A DNA stretch of 64,000 nt from Posidonia oceanica (GCA_037176725.1 JAZBRS010000077.1:5890001-5954000), one strand, 5' to 3'; counted from the first letter of the stretch, positions 34,010-45,199 are shown. Notes: a model not told the origin generated them from the sequence alone. Numbers and translations are program-made.

Positions 34010-34234
34010 ATTCCTATGACCATGTGACCAAATGGCTCGATTTCCGAATGGCAGGTCACAGCAAAAAGGTGTAAGAAAATAGGCGAAAGCTGTAGGAGAG
34101 AAAGCAAAACATTGTAGTCGCCACCTAGTCTATTTTGAAAAAAAACCGGAAAGACAAGGAAAATCGGAAAACAATGCAAAATAAGGAAAAAATGCAATGA
34201 ATATGACACAAGGTCATTACGGGCCAAAGATTTG

Positions 34235-34301
34235 GCAAGGACTCCTATTACGCATGGGGAAGGTGTTAGGTACCCCCATGCGCCCAAGAGAGTCGGTCTT
34301 T
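34235..34301 (-). promoter_or_regulatory. LTR core box, copy in LTR E2
   Basis: Plus-strand reading GCAAGGACTCCTATTACGC, GGGGAAGGTGTTAGGTACCC and GTCGGTCTTTATG. Confidence 0.7.
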
Positions 34302-34772
34302 ATGGGCTATTCTGCTCATTTGTAGCTAATGTAGGCAATAATGCCATTTACTATACGGCCAAGGGCGATTATGTCATGCCATGTAAAATATGCTATATCC
34401 CTTTGAAAACATGCTAATGCCATGATATATAATGGAAAACAAAACATGCATCCTATATGCTCAATGGCATTGACTGCATCTTGGAAAGAGGAATCTCAAT
34501 CCACAAGAACCTCGGGCAGTAAGCATCATTGTCCTAATGCAATGCAGGCGAGAAACAAAACATCAGGTAAAACCATGCGATGCAAGAATGCAGCATGTAA
34601 ATCGTGTTTTGAAAACAAAATGCTGTATGCTTTAGAAAACGTGCTAGAAATAGTATTCTAAGCCATGTAGCTACTGTGGATGTTCAAAACAGGCTAAATA
34701 GCCAAAACAGAAGTAAACATGATCGAAATCAGGATTAGAAAACCTCAAATCAGAGTTCAATGTACTGGAGGT

Positions 34773-34830
34773 GTTGGACGCTAGACAACTCAGCGTCTTA
34801 TGTAAGACGCATGAATCACTGTGTCCAATA
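34773..34830 (-). repeat. Double hairpin module in LTR E2, copy a
   Basis: Plus-strand reading GTTGGACGC, 11 nt, GCGTCTTAT, GTAAGACGC, 10 nt, GTGTCCAAT. It mixes the GGACGC arm type of LTR F with the AAGACGC type of E2, so it looks intermediate between the two stem sequences. Confidence 0.8.
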
Positions 34831-35009
34831 CAGAAAAACAGAAAACCTTACTAAAGGGTTAAATAAACAAAAAATCATTAAAGGTCATTGATCATGGAAG
34901 ACAAAATATCAATGAGATGGGTTTTTAACATGGTATGCTTTATAGAATCAATTTGCCAATCCATTGAAAACATTTCAGAGGTCATTACATGAAAATGTCT
35001 GTCTGGAGT

Positions 35010-35065
35010 GTAAGACACTAAAATCGTTGTGTCTTACATAAGATGCTAATGGATCTGTGTCTTAC
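35010..35065 (-). repeat. Double hairpin module in LTR E2, copy b
   Basis: GTAAGACAC, 10 nt, GTGTCTTAC (perfect 9-bp stem), then ATAAGATGC, 10 nt, GTGTCTTAC. Confidence 0.85.
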
Positions 35066-35234
35066 ACCGGAAAATAGGTTCTCAAGTAAAAGCAAGGAAA
35101 ACACTTTGTCAACTAATTTTATGAAATGATCATGACAGGAAATTAGATTAAAACACTCTGGCATTACATATCAAAACTCAGATGTCAACAAAAAACCTTT
35201 GGATGAGGAAAATAGGGAAAAACTGGACAAAAAT

Positions 35235-35268
35235 GTAAGATGCTGTGATTGCAAGCGTCTTATGTAAG
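35235..35268 (-). repeat. Hairpin module in LTR E2, copy c, split by E3
   Basis: GTAAGATGC, 11 nt, GCGTCTTAT, GTAAG; the remaining ATGC, 10 nt, GCATCTTAC is at 55,777-55,799 on the other side of E3. E3 therefore integrated inside the arm of the second hairpin. Confidence 0.85.
35264..35268. other. Target-site duplication of E3, left copy
   Basis: GTAAG, identical to 55,772-55,776. Five base pairs is the usual length for Ty3/gypsy integration. Confidence 0.9.
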
Positions 35269-38157
35269 TGTAGTAATCCTGAAAATCAGATCGTCAACGC
35301 ACGATGCCAAAGCTCGCATGCACCGATCGACATTAGGTTCATTATATGCGAGTGAATCTGAGGAGGAAACTCGACCCAAAAAGCACCGAAAAGCAGAGAC
35401 GAAAGCCAAGAAAAATAAAAGAAAAGACATAGAGTCGCCACCTGATTTATTAAAACGAGAAAATTAGGAAACTTGCGGAAAGAACGTGTAGGGAAAACCT
35501 ATGTAGTTTAGAAAGCATGCGAAATTAATGCAAATGCTTGACATAAAGTCACTACAGTCCAGAGAAAGGGCAAGGACTCCTGTTACATGTGGGGAAGGTG
35601 TTAGGCACCCCCGACACAGCCGAGGAATCAGTCTTTCTTAACTGATCCGCAAATGTGGCAAATGTTGGCGTGAGACGCCGGTTTATATTCACCCTAAGGC
35701 GGTATGCAAGATGCAATTAATAAACCATGCAAAGCTTAGCAAACTTGTTTAAAAGCAATAAAGCATTGCAAACAGGCGATAAGCAAGCGAGAAGCAAAAC
35801 TAAAGTTATGCAAGTTGAGTAAACAAAACAAGGCGGCCAAAGGATGGCTATGTCCACTACCTGGATTGCTGCTGGAGTCGCCTACCACACGGGCGACAAT
35901 GCCTGTCGCCGGTGGAACTGACGACACAGAGCACTCTCCTGCTACCAACGCAGTGACAATCATCGCTGAGGAGGCTATGGGAATCATGCAAAATGCAAAA
36001 TCGGCGATAAAGCGATAGAGATGCATGCTCTGAGACAACTAGCATAAAAACAAGACGGTCAACAAAGCGGGGCGGCGGCAAGTGAGCGGCGCAGCCCACT
36101 ACCTGAACTGCAACCAAGTCACCACTGGGATCAGTAACTGAGCTAGGTCGCCACTGCTGGTGGTGCCAGAACCAGTCGCCGGGCTCTCAAGCGACAAGGC
36201 CATGCACAGTATTACCAAGCAGGGACCTTTGCTGCTGAAAACAAGGCACGTGGACTATGCGAAATCAAGAACTAAGCATGTAGAAATACAGATGGAATAT
36301 CCACGATCAAAACCATGCGATCATTTTGTAAAAGGTCGATATGGGTCACGAGCTACAGTAGCCTAAAGTCTGGCCGGAGAACTGCTGAAAAATACAGTTG
36401 AGTCGCCGGTGTGAACGGCGGCTCAACTAACAAACCTAACCAAACTTCAAGGCTAGATCTCGAACCCAAAGCCATGCAATATTGAAAACTAATGATGCAA
36501 ACATGCAGAGCAATAAGCCACGATGACAAGGAAATAGAAATCATGCAAAACGGAAGTCTGGGCAACGAGATACACCAACGCAAAGTCCGGCTGGTGGTCT
36601 GCTTAAGTTGCAGGTTAGTCGCCGCTTGTGGCGACGCCACCTCTGCAACTTGGTAGACCAAACTGTGGACTTTGGAGCCAAATCCCGCTCCACACATGAT
36701 GCAAAATTAACAAGTAAGCATGCAAAGCCAAAAATCAAACAACCATGAGCACATAGGAACAAACAGCATGCAAAATAGTGGCCTGGATCGCCCGAAGCAT
36801 CGACCCAAAGATCGGCCGACGGCAGTTGAAGTTGTAGGTCAGTCGCCACTTAGAGCGGCGTCTGACCTAGCAGTCCAGTGGACGGACTTCAATGGCAAAC
36901 TGTGACCTCCACATGATGTCAAAAAGGTTGGGGAGGATCGGAAACATCGACGACGTTCCTACGAATCCAACCACACCTTCGGTGTGGGAAATGGTGGCTT
37001 GGAACGTTCCACCCACCTCCGCCTCTTTGTGCTGTCAGAGTTCGTCAGAGGCCGGCCGTATGAGCGGCCAACGACCTAAGGAAGCGGCTAGGAAGCGTCG
37101 TGGGGTAGAGGGGAATGCGAGGGAACGTTTGCGGGCTGAGAAAAGGAACAAGCGTCCCTTTCCCGCCTCCGCCGGTGAATGGCCGGCGTTGCCACGCCTC
37201 CTCAGTCGTTGGCACGGCTGAGGGTGCAAGGAGGCTAATGACCGATGCAACCACGAAGAGAGGAGATCCGGGAACGTTCCCGAACCCTCAGACATGCAAT
37301 GGGGTGAGATATTTCACCTCAGGTGCTCATTGGAGTTGGCGAACAGGAGGTGGAGGAAGCTTGCCGGCGATGGGTTCGAAGGGCAATTGCGGGCTCAGAA
37401 GGACTTGGGATTGCTCAAGGAAGGTGGGGATCGCACAAGGAAGCAGGGGGGAATGCACTGGAGCTCTCAGATTGCAAATGCGGTGGCTGTGCGAATGCAT
37501 GCATTGGTTGCAAAAGGCAGTGGTGGAAGGGTTTTGTTCGAACAGCCAGCTCTTGGCGCGAGGAAGAAGGTGCAGTGAGAGGCTGTGAGAGCAGATTCTG
37601 CACCGGTGTTCACAAGGGAGTAAGTGGCGAGGTGGACGGTGAGTAAGTTCGGCTGAGCAAGGACAACGAAGTCGTCGTTTGCAGGCGGCCGGCGAAGGCG
37701 GTGCAAGGGGGTTGTGAGTGTGCAAGTGGCCGATGAGAAGGTAACCAGTGGCAGGGAAGTTTGTGGAGCTTGGCAGCTAGTGGGTGGCTAGGAGTGGGTG
37801 AGTAAGTGGCCGAAAGGGATGGGCAGTGAGCGGAGGCAGTGACTGGGAATGGCCGAGGCGGTGAGCTTGGGCGGTGGTTCTAAGTTGTGGTCTAGTCGCC
37901 TGCTACCTTGGCGTCTAACTCAGTCACTACTTGTAGGCACGACTAAGTTCAGTTGCCTATGCATGCGGTGCCTAAACGTGCCACTCAGTTGGCTGGGCTG
38001 CAAATGGGCTTGGCTTAGGTTTAAAGCTTGAGTTGAATTTGGAAAAGAAAATTGGGTTGCTTTTGGGTTGGCTTTGGGTTTTGGAATTGGATGATTTTGA
38101 AATGGGCTTTGCTATGCCACAACGAACAAAACAGTGTGTAAAAATGGGGTGTCTACA
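35269..38157 (-). mobile_element. 3' LTR of E3 (2.9 kb)
   Basis: Minus-strand start TGTAGACACCCC at 38,157 and end AGGATTACTACA at 35,269. It contains 156 bp (36,353-36,508) that the 5' LTR lacks. It carries about ten AGTCGCC-type hairpin units (for example GGTCAGTCGCC, 9 nt, GGCGTCTGACC near 36,838-36,868), the core box at 35,570-35,640 and a PBS-like GAGTCGCCA at 35,432-35,440. The GC-rich ORFs on both strands at 36,900-37,725 are not supported as genes. Confidence 0.9.
35570..35640 (-). promoter_or_regulatory. LTR core box, copy in the E3 3' LTR
   Basis: Plus-strand reading GCAAGGACTCCTGTTACATG, GGGGAAGGTGTTAGGCACCC and GTCTTTCTTAAC. Confidence 0.7.
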
Positions 38158-38173
38158 GATGCCCCTCCCTAAG
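38158..38173 (-). other. Polypurine tract of E3
   Basis: On the minus strand TTAGGGAGGGGCATC abuts the LTR start. The inverted partner of the LTR tip (plus-strand GGTTGACAAGACACCCCATC) is at 38,205-38,224. Confidence 0.85.
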
Positions 38174-38494
38174 CAAGGTCAAGCAAAGCGAGACCATGGC
38201 TCAAGGTTGACAAGACACCCCATCCAACACCGGCAAGAGCACAAAGGCTAACGGCGTGAGTCACTTATTCGGTGAATGCACTGAAAATATGACTCGCCGC
38301 TGTAGGCGAAATGCAAATGCAGATGTGAATGCAAATGCTGATGCTGTTGCAATGTATGCTAATGTAGAGTGATGCTAATGCAAGGAGGCAGGCTAGCAGT
38401 TAGTCCAAACTTGCACAGAAAAAGCGGTGCCGGACAAGACCGACGTGCTTGTCACCCGGGTAGTTAGGACTGCCGATCCGAGAAAAGGGGGACA

Positions 38495-39930
38495 GATAAA
38501 ATAGCTTGTCCTCACCCGACGAAGCAAGCAAGCGGCCAGAGCCACGCAAAAGGGGCAGGATTCCAAGAACGTGCGAGGGAAGAGAGGCATCTCTTCCTGT
38601 CGAACCGGAAGGCAAGCAAGAAAGCAAGAGAAAGGAGGGCAAGCGGGGCTTCGTCCGTCAGGAGCGAAGCCACACAAGGGCTGATCCTCGCATGAGGAAA
38701 CAAGGAAGGACTCCATGCACCAAACGAAGTCGGGGAAGAGCTTGTCCTCGCACGAGGAAGCAAGCAGGCCTGACCCCCCCGAGGAAGTAGGCAAGGGACT
38801 CCGTGCACTAGACGGAGTCACCAGAGGGGGCTTGTCCTCACACGAGGATGCAAGCGCGGTCTCTGTGTAGATGGAGCCAAAAAAGGCTTGTCCTCGCACG
38901 AGAAAGCAAGCGGGGGATTCTGTGCGGACGGAATCCAGGGGGGCTCGTCCTCACGCATGATGAAACAAGCGGGCCTGATCCTCGCATGAGGAAATAAGTA
39001 GGGGACTCCATTCACCAAATAGAGTCACCAAAGGGGACTTGTCCTCGCACGAGGAAACAAGCGGGGCTGATCCTCGCATGAGGAAACAGACGAGGGACTT
39101 CGTCCGCACGAAGCGAAGTCGCCAAAGGAGGCATGTCCCTGGCTGGGGAAACAAGCGGGCCTGATCCTCACACGAGGAAACAGGGGGGACTTCATCAGCA
39201 CGGAGCGAAGTCACAGGGGGGCTTGTCCTCGCACAAGGAAGCAAGCGAGCCTGACCTCGCACGAGGAAACAAGAGGGTGGCTTTGTCCACACGGAGCAAA
39301 GTCGCAGGGGGCTTGTCCTCGCACGGGGAAGCAAGTGGGCCTAACCTCGCACAAGGAAACAGGTAGGGGACTTCGTCCGCATGGAGCGAAGTCGCAAGGG
39401 GCTTGTCCTCGCACGAGGAAACAGGTGGGGGGACTTCGTCCACATGAAGCGAAGTCCTAGGGGGGCTTGTCCTCTCACGAGGAAGCAAGCAGGCCTGACC
39501 TCGCATGAGGAAACAGGCGGGGGACTTTGTCCACATGGAGCGAAGTCACAGGGGGGCTTGTCCTCACACGAGGAAGCAAGCGAGCCTGACCTCGCATGAG
39601 GAAACAGGCGGGGGACTTCGTCGGCACTGAGCGAAGTTGTAGGGGGGCTTGTCCTAACACGAAGAAGCAAGCGGGGCACGCATAGGCTTGTCCTCGGCTG
39701 AGGAACAAGTGGGCCTGATCCTCACACAAATAAACAGGCAAAAACTCCATCTGCACGGAGCTGCGCCAGGGCTTGTCCTCGTACGGGGAAACAAGTAGGG
39801 CTGATCCTCGCACGAGGAAATGGACAGGGGCTCCGTTCGCACGGAGCTGAGCAAAGGCTTGTCCTCGCACGAGGAAGCAAGCAGGCCTGACCTCGCACGA
39901 GGATACAGGCAGAGGATTCTGTGCACCAAA
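38495..39930 (-). repeat. Hairpin-rich tandem array in the 3' region of E3
   Basis: Same three hairpin kinds as in F: GCTTG/CAAGC around CCTCG/CGAGG; CCTG/CAGG around CCTC/GAGG; GACTTCG/CGAAGTC around TCCG/CGGA. They alternate in a loose higher-order repeat. ORFs such as 38,393-38,899 and 39,475-39,984 are translated repeat. The adjacent stretches 38,225-38,495 and 39,930-40,440 are unique spacer shared with F and hold no gene. Confidence 0.9.
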
Positions 39931-40445
39931 CGGAGTCACGCAAAGAGAAAAGAAAAGGAAAAGGGGAGCGATAGTGCAGGGCAAAAAAAAAGATGCCCCT
40001 GGTATTAGGAATGATACCAGGAGATAGCTGAAGTGTCCCTAGCATCGAAAAAATCGAAGAATGTAGACAAAACTGACGTGTTTACTGAACGAGTAATTAG
40101 GGGTACCAGCTCGAAGGATGATTCGAGCAAAAATGCTTGACGGCTTGCTTGCTTTGACGGTGTGGGTCTGCAGAGCTTCTAGCATGCTGATTGATTGCGG
40201 TGGGCTTTGCTGCAGCTCCCTTGTGCTGAGAGTCCTAGTTGTTGCTTCTAACTCTCTGAAATGCTTGATGTGTCTCCTGCAGCATCCTAGCAGGAACAAA
40301 TATGCAAAAGGCTGGACATGCAACATAATTAAATGGCGTGAAACATCTTTGCATTGATTAATCTCTAGTTACACGCCCTTGCTAGGCCAAAAGAGATACA
40401 GCATGATTCAAAAAACTTAAACAAGCAAGCAACCGCACAGATGCC

Positions 40446-41641
40446 CTAACTGATTCGGGCCTTCTTTGATCTCCTAGAGTCAAGGAATAGAGGGGTGCCA
40501 GGCAGGATCTCGTTGATGGGCCAGAGTCCCTACACCTCAGTGGCATACTCATGAGGGCATCCTGAGCCTTTGGCAGCTGCGATGTCTGTCGACTGCACTC
40601 CATGCTGCATCAGGTCAGCTAGCTCTGCAGTAGTAGCTGTAGAATTGAGTGGATAGGGTTGCAGGAGCCTGGGTGTTGTGCTATCAACAAAGGTGTCCTG
40701 CTGGAAGTTGAATTGCCGCATGACCCAGATGGGGTGGTACTCTACACCCCTGGTGAATCCTGGCAGCACCACGAGTCGCATGTCGTGGGTGCCAAAGAAG
40801 ACAGTGAGTGGCTCAGCTGCTGATGAGAAGATACGCCATGTTACTGCATCGTCAGTTAGCTTCGACAGCTTCTCATATTCTTCCCGGACGCTCTTGATGG
40901 TCCTTGCATGGCCACTGCTGTAGTATGTTTCAAATGCATGCCTCTAGGGGTGCAGGACATCCATTTCTAGGTGCGCAGCCAACCAAATCTGTATGAGTGC
41001 TTCACAGTCGTAGAAGTGGCGACAGTGGTGTGAGACGTGGTCCAATCTGCGGTAGGTCTCTGCTAGGACCACTGGTGCCAGGTTGATCTGCTGGGTCAGC
41101 ACAATGAGCGTGATCTCAGTGACCTCAATTGCGACTATCATTCGACCGTGGCTGAAGATTAGCTCGCCTAGAAAGCGAGTGACAAATCCCTAGAGCCACA
41201 GCTCATCTCCTAGTTCTGCACGCTTGTTGGCAGCTTCGTCGCTAGGCGAAGCATGGGCGCAGGCCCACTGGTGCAAACTAATCTTTGCTGGCAGTCCACC
41301 ATGGAGAGTCCAATCAGTTGGCTCAGAGCTGCGGCATAGCCATCACGCCTCATAAACACAGTCGGTCCCATGATATTGGAGAAGCCACAGATCCGGTGCA
41401 CTTATTCTAGCATGGGCGTTAGCTCTGTTCTCCTGAAGCGGAAGACATGGTGTGTTGGTTTCCAAAATCTTGCAGTAGCGCAGAGGAGTTGTCAGCTTAC
41501 CTCGACATTAGCAGCCCTCAAGAGCTTGGACGGTATGCCCCATGTGCGCAACCTCTCGCGGTCACCCTCGGCGAGCTTGCTAATTCACTCTCGCAGGGTG
41601 TTTGAGCAATGCATCGGGGTAACCAAGGTGGGGAAACCCAT
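40446..41641 (-). pseudogene. DUF7745-like extra ORF of E3, broken
   Basis: About 398 codons from ATG 41,641 (MGFPTLVTPMHC) to TAG 40,446-40,448, colinear with the F copy. It retains Trp where F has stops (ARFWKPTHHVF; IWLAAHLEMD; HPIWVMRQF) but has its own stops (after NVEVS, at about 41,400, after GDELWL, and after YATEV at 40,530) and one frameshift near 41,210-41,240. It lies downstream of integrase on the same strand, separated from it by about 1.3 kb. In the legume Ogre elements I know of, the extra ORF is upstream of gag, so this placement is different. The family has no known catalytic motif; function unknown. Confidence 0.75.
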
Positions 41642-42910
41642 TGTGCAAGAGGGAGAATGCAGGCAGATGGTGCAGAATCTTCAGGTATCTGCAGCCAAAG
41701 TTGTGGTTTATCAGATCAAATATGCATGTAACCACTGGCAGATAAAGGGGGTAGATTTCAATGCTAGTAAAGTAGTTCAACATGTTCAGCAACTAGCATT
41801 CAAAACGTAGGTATTAAGCATATTCAAGCAAAGGCAGTTCTATCTACACAGGAAAGGGCTGGTAGGAGCTCTTGACCAGCGTAGCTTGAAGGAGGTCAAT
41901 GTGTGCTTGATAAAAGTACTGTCTCAGTGCCGAGCTTTGCAAAGCGAGAAGACAGAAGAAGAGGGAAGATTGGTGTTGTGGATGTATGCATGATTCATGA
42001 TTGATATGCTCTAGGTATATGCATGGTTTATGATTGTTGTGCTGTAGCCCTCAGCATATGGAGTGCTTAGCACCTGCTGCAGAGGAAGAGAGTGGTCCCT
42101 GACTCACTGGACTCTACTCAAACTCCTAACTTGTTGGTGGCGCTCCGGAAAGGGTGATAGCGGTGCTTGGGTGGTGGTGTAGTGAGGACAGGTTCCATGC
42201 CAAACTCTCAAGGACCTACACCTACTCTTTTTGTTTTTGTTTCTTTTGCTCCTTCATATGCGTGCAGGTTTCCCCTATCCCTAGCTTGGAGGTAATGGGC
42301 ACCTGGTTGGAAGCTGGGGAGTTGCTTGCTAGATAGGGGTGGCTAGACCCTACGGGATTTGTAGATTTGCTAGGCGTGAACTTCGACTCCTCTCCAAGGT
42401 AAGTTGGAGAGACGAGGTTACGCTGCACGCCTCTATCTCTAGGGCCGACTTCTGTCTTCGCCTTCTATTTGCCTTTTCTTTTACGCCCATGCCTAGACAT
42501 ATATTCTTTTATTGCTCACACTCTTGCTCACACCCTAGCATTTTATCTCCCTCAGGAGGTGTAAGTCCTAGGGGGTTTGGGTATTTCGCCTGTTCTCACT
42601 AACTGGTGGCTCCTTCACTAGCTAGGACATCTAAGTAGTGTCAGGTGAGGTAGGGTAGACTCCTTCCAGAGCAGGCAAGCACTTCCAATTTCATCATCGG
42701 GCCAAATGCAATGCATGATGATTTTTTTTTTTTTTGCTTTTCTTCTTTTTTTTTTTGAATGAGATATGCTTGAAGGCGAAGGAATGCGCGGAGATGTGCA
42801 ATGGATGAAAATGCAAGAAATAGGATAAGAAGAGATGCATGAAGATGTATAGAGGTGGGAGAATGCAAAGGGCTGGATGGGGCGAAAAGATCTACAAGGC
42901 GAGGGTCGAA
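41642..42910 (-). mobile_element. Conserved spacer between integrase and extra ORF of E3
   Basis: No gene. 42,050-42,700 matches E1 at 23,930-24,690, with strong conservation around the plus-strand pieces AAGGACCTACACCTACT and GACATCTAAGTAGTGTCA. A poly(T)-rich stretch lies at 42,721-42,758. Conservation in an element (E1) that has neither integrase nor the extra ORF suggests a cis-acting role such as a splice signal or promoter, but none is identified. Confidence 0.55.
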
Positions 42911-44083
42911 CTACTGATAGTACTTCTTGAGGTAGTACAAGTTGACCGGCTCTGACTGCCCAACCTGGTCCATGTCCTCAAGAACTACTGCACTGTCAGA
43001 GAATGTCTGCTTGACCACAAAGGGGCCGTGCCAGTTGGGTCGGAATTTGCCTCGACCATCTGGTAGGTGAATGGCTCGCAAAATGAGATCCCCTGGCTGG
43101 AAGCTTCTAGACTGAACTTTCTTCAGATATGCTCTAGCCATCCGCTTTTGGTAACAGCGAGCATTGTGCATTGCTTGCAATCTGTGCTCATCAATCAGGT
43201 TTAACTGGACGCAGCGGTCTTCGACCCACTCTACTTCCTCCAACTCAACCTCTCATAGGATCCGTAGTGAAGGGATCTCTACTTCGACAGGCAACATTGC
43301 CTCCATGCCGTATGCCAGTGAGTACGGGGTGGCTCCTGTCGAGGTCTGGATTGATGTCTTGTACGCCCAGAGTGCATACAGAAGCTTGTCATGCCAGTCG
43401 TTGTGGGTTTCTGCCATCTTTTTCATTATTTTCACAATGTTTTTGTTGACAGACTTCACTACACCATTCATCTACGGCCGATAGGGTAAGGATCTGTGAT
43501 GCTTGATCTGGAGGTTTTGCAGGTACTCCTCGATCCTCTTGGCAATGAAGTTCGAGCTGTTATCAAAGATGATTGCATGCGGGACCCCGTACCAGGCGAC
43601 GATGTTGTTTCTGATAAATTTCTCTATCGCCGCGGTTGTGACTGCCTTGTAGGAGGTTGCTTCCACCCACTTAGTGAAGTAGTCGATCGCCACCAGAATG
43701 TAGCGATGACCATTTGAAGTAGTAGGGTATATAGCGTCGATGACATCAATCTCCCAAGTGGAGAACGGCCATGGCAAGGACATGCTGTGCAGCTACTGCG
43801 GGGGAGTGCGAATACAATTACCATGGATCTGGTAGTTGTGGCATCTACGCACAAATTGGCAGCAGTCTGCCTCCATGGTTGACCAGAAGTAGCCCTGGAG
43901 CATGATCTTCTTGGCCAGTAGCATGCCGTTCATATGCGAGCCACAAGTCCCTACATGAACTTGGAGCATCATTGTGTCAGCCTTTGGCTTGCTTAGGCAG
44001 CGTAGGAGCATCTGGTTGTATGATCTTCTATATAACTGCCCTGCTCCTAACACATACCTTGACGCCAGACGCACCAAAGTTCT
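42911..44083 (-). pseudogene. pol: Integrase domain of E3 pol, inactive
   Basis: Inserts the cDNA into the chromosome. The zinc-binding part (from about 43,957) has HVGTCGSH and CCQFVRRCHNYQ, where the last Cys of the usual CHxCQ is Tyr. The core starts at TWEIDVIDA (first Asp), continues with IFDNSSNF (second Asp), and the third acidic residue is lost: the segment after YRP reads NGVVKSVNKNI where relatives have Glu before the Ala-Asn-Lys-Asn. A TAG at 43,472-43,474 replaces the Gln of YRPQ. The C-terminal part keeps the GKFRPNWHGPF motif. No chromodomain follows, which places it in the Tat/Athila group. Another TAG separates 43,243 from 43,253. Frame is continuous with the RNase H part. Confidence 0.85.
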
Positions 44084-44259
44084 TTTATCTGCTGCTGAGG
44101 TGCCAGGCGAGATGCTGCTAGATTCCAAGAATACCTTAATATCATGGTACCAAGGCTGCTCTTCTGCTGGATCTGCCTCCTTTATGCTCATGCAATGTGC
44201 AAGCTGCTCCATGCGGGGAACTGATACATCCACCGCACAGTCTTCAGGTATGCTAAGCC

Positions 44260-44670
44260 AAGACGCCAAGGTTGCTAGCGCATCTGCATATGCGTTCCTT
44301 GCCTTGCTCATGTACGAGAAGCGAATGCTTGCAAATTCTTCTATCAGCTTCAGCAGATGTTCGTGATATGGCAAAAGCTTTGAATCTTTTGTTCTCCAAT
44401 CGCCATTCACTTGGGAGATCACTAACATGGCATCGCCGTGCACATGCAGCTTCTACGCCTCATGCTCGAGAGTGACCTTCAATCCCAGGATGCACGCTTC
44501 ATATTCTACTTCATTGTTGGTGCATTTGAAGGTCAGCTTTCTTGCAAAGGGGATCATCTGTCCCTACAGTGTCGTCAGCACTACGCCTATGCCACGACCC
44601 TTCTTGTTGATAGCGCCATCAAAGTACAGCTGCCACTGCTCTTGGTCTTCAGGGTCCTTCTCGCCAGAGT
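44260..44670 (-). pseudogene. pol: Second (archaeal-type) RNase H domain of E3 pol
   Basis: WQLYFDGAINKKGRGIGVVL (first Asp), TNNEVEYEACILGL (Glu), HGDAMLVISQVNGDW (second Asp) and NAYADALATLAS (third Asp) give the four acidic residues of RNase H in order. This comes after a first RNase H domain, and a duplicated RNase H is a hallmark of the Tat lineage. Stops interrupt it near 44,560 and 44,445. Confidence 0.8.
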
Positions 44671-44679
44671 TCTCCATTG

Positions 44680-45170
44680 CAAAGAGGATGTCCTCATCCG
44701 GGAACTGTGTCCAGAGAGGCTGGTACTCAAGCAAGGGAAAATCAGCAAGATGATCTACCATGGCTTGACCCTTCATGGCTCTCTGTGTGACGAAGGTGAT
44801 GTCGTACTGAGACAACAACACCTGCCACTTAACGCATCTACCCACCATTGCTGGCTTCTAGAAGAGGAACTTGATGGGGTCATGCCTGCAGAGAAGACGA
44901 ACTGGGTACACCATCATGTAGTGCTTCAATTTCTACGCAGCCCAGAAGAGAGATAAGTAGGTCTTCTCTATTGCATTATACCTGACTTCGCAATCATTGA
45001 ATTTCTTGCTCAAGTAATAGATGGCATGCTCCTTTCTACCAGATTCATCATGCTGGCCCAAGACGGTGCCCATGGAATGCTACATGGTAAAAAGATAGAG
45101 AAGTAGAGGTCTCCTTGGTGTGGGAGGAACCAAAACAGAAGGCTTGATCAGAAGCTACTTGATTTTGTCA
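44680..45170 (-). pseudogene. pol: First RNase H domain of E3 pol
   Basis: Removes RNA from the RNA:DNA hybrid during reverse transcription. Recognisable text includes GTVLGQHDESGRKEHAIYYL, SKKFNDCEVRYNAIEKTYL and KWQVLLSQYDITF, with several TAG codons between them and a frameshift relative to RT somewhere between 45,376 and 44,848. Confidence 0.75.
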
Positions 45171-45199
45171 AAGGCAGCTTGGCACTCCTTGCTCTAGTT

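Larger units (their letters stand above)
34010..35268 (-). mobile_element. 5' LTR of E2, distal part
   Basis: The 3' half of the E2 LTR, separated from its 5' half (55,777-57,240) by E3. Joined length is about 2.7 kb. It holds the core box (34,235-34,301), the TGCCCGAGGTTCTTGTGGA-type box (about 34,455-34,550 on the plus strand GCAATGAT/CAGTAAGCATC reading), a PBS-like GTAGTCGCCA (34,114-34,123) and two and a half hairpin modules. Confidence 0.8.

Noticed and set aside
37035..37725. Overlapping minus-strand ORFs of about 60 to 130 codons in LTR E3
   Set aside because: Both strands are open because of high GC; the 5' LTR copy does not preserve the same frames.
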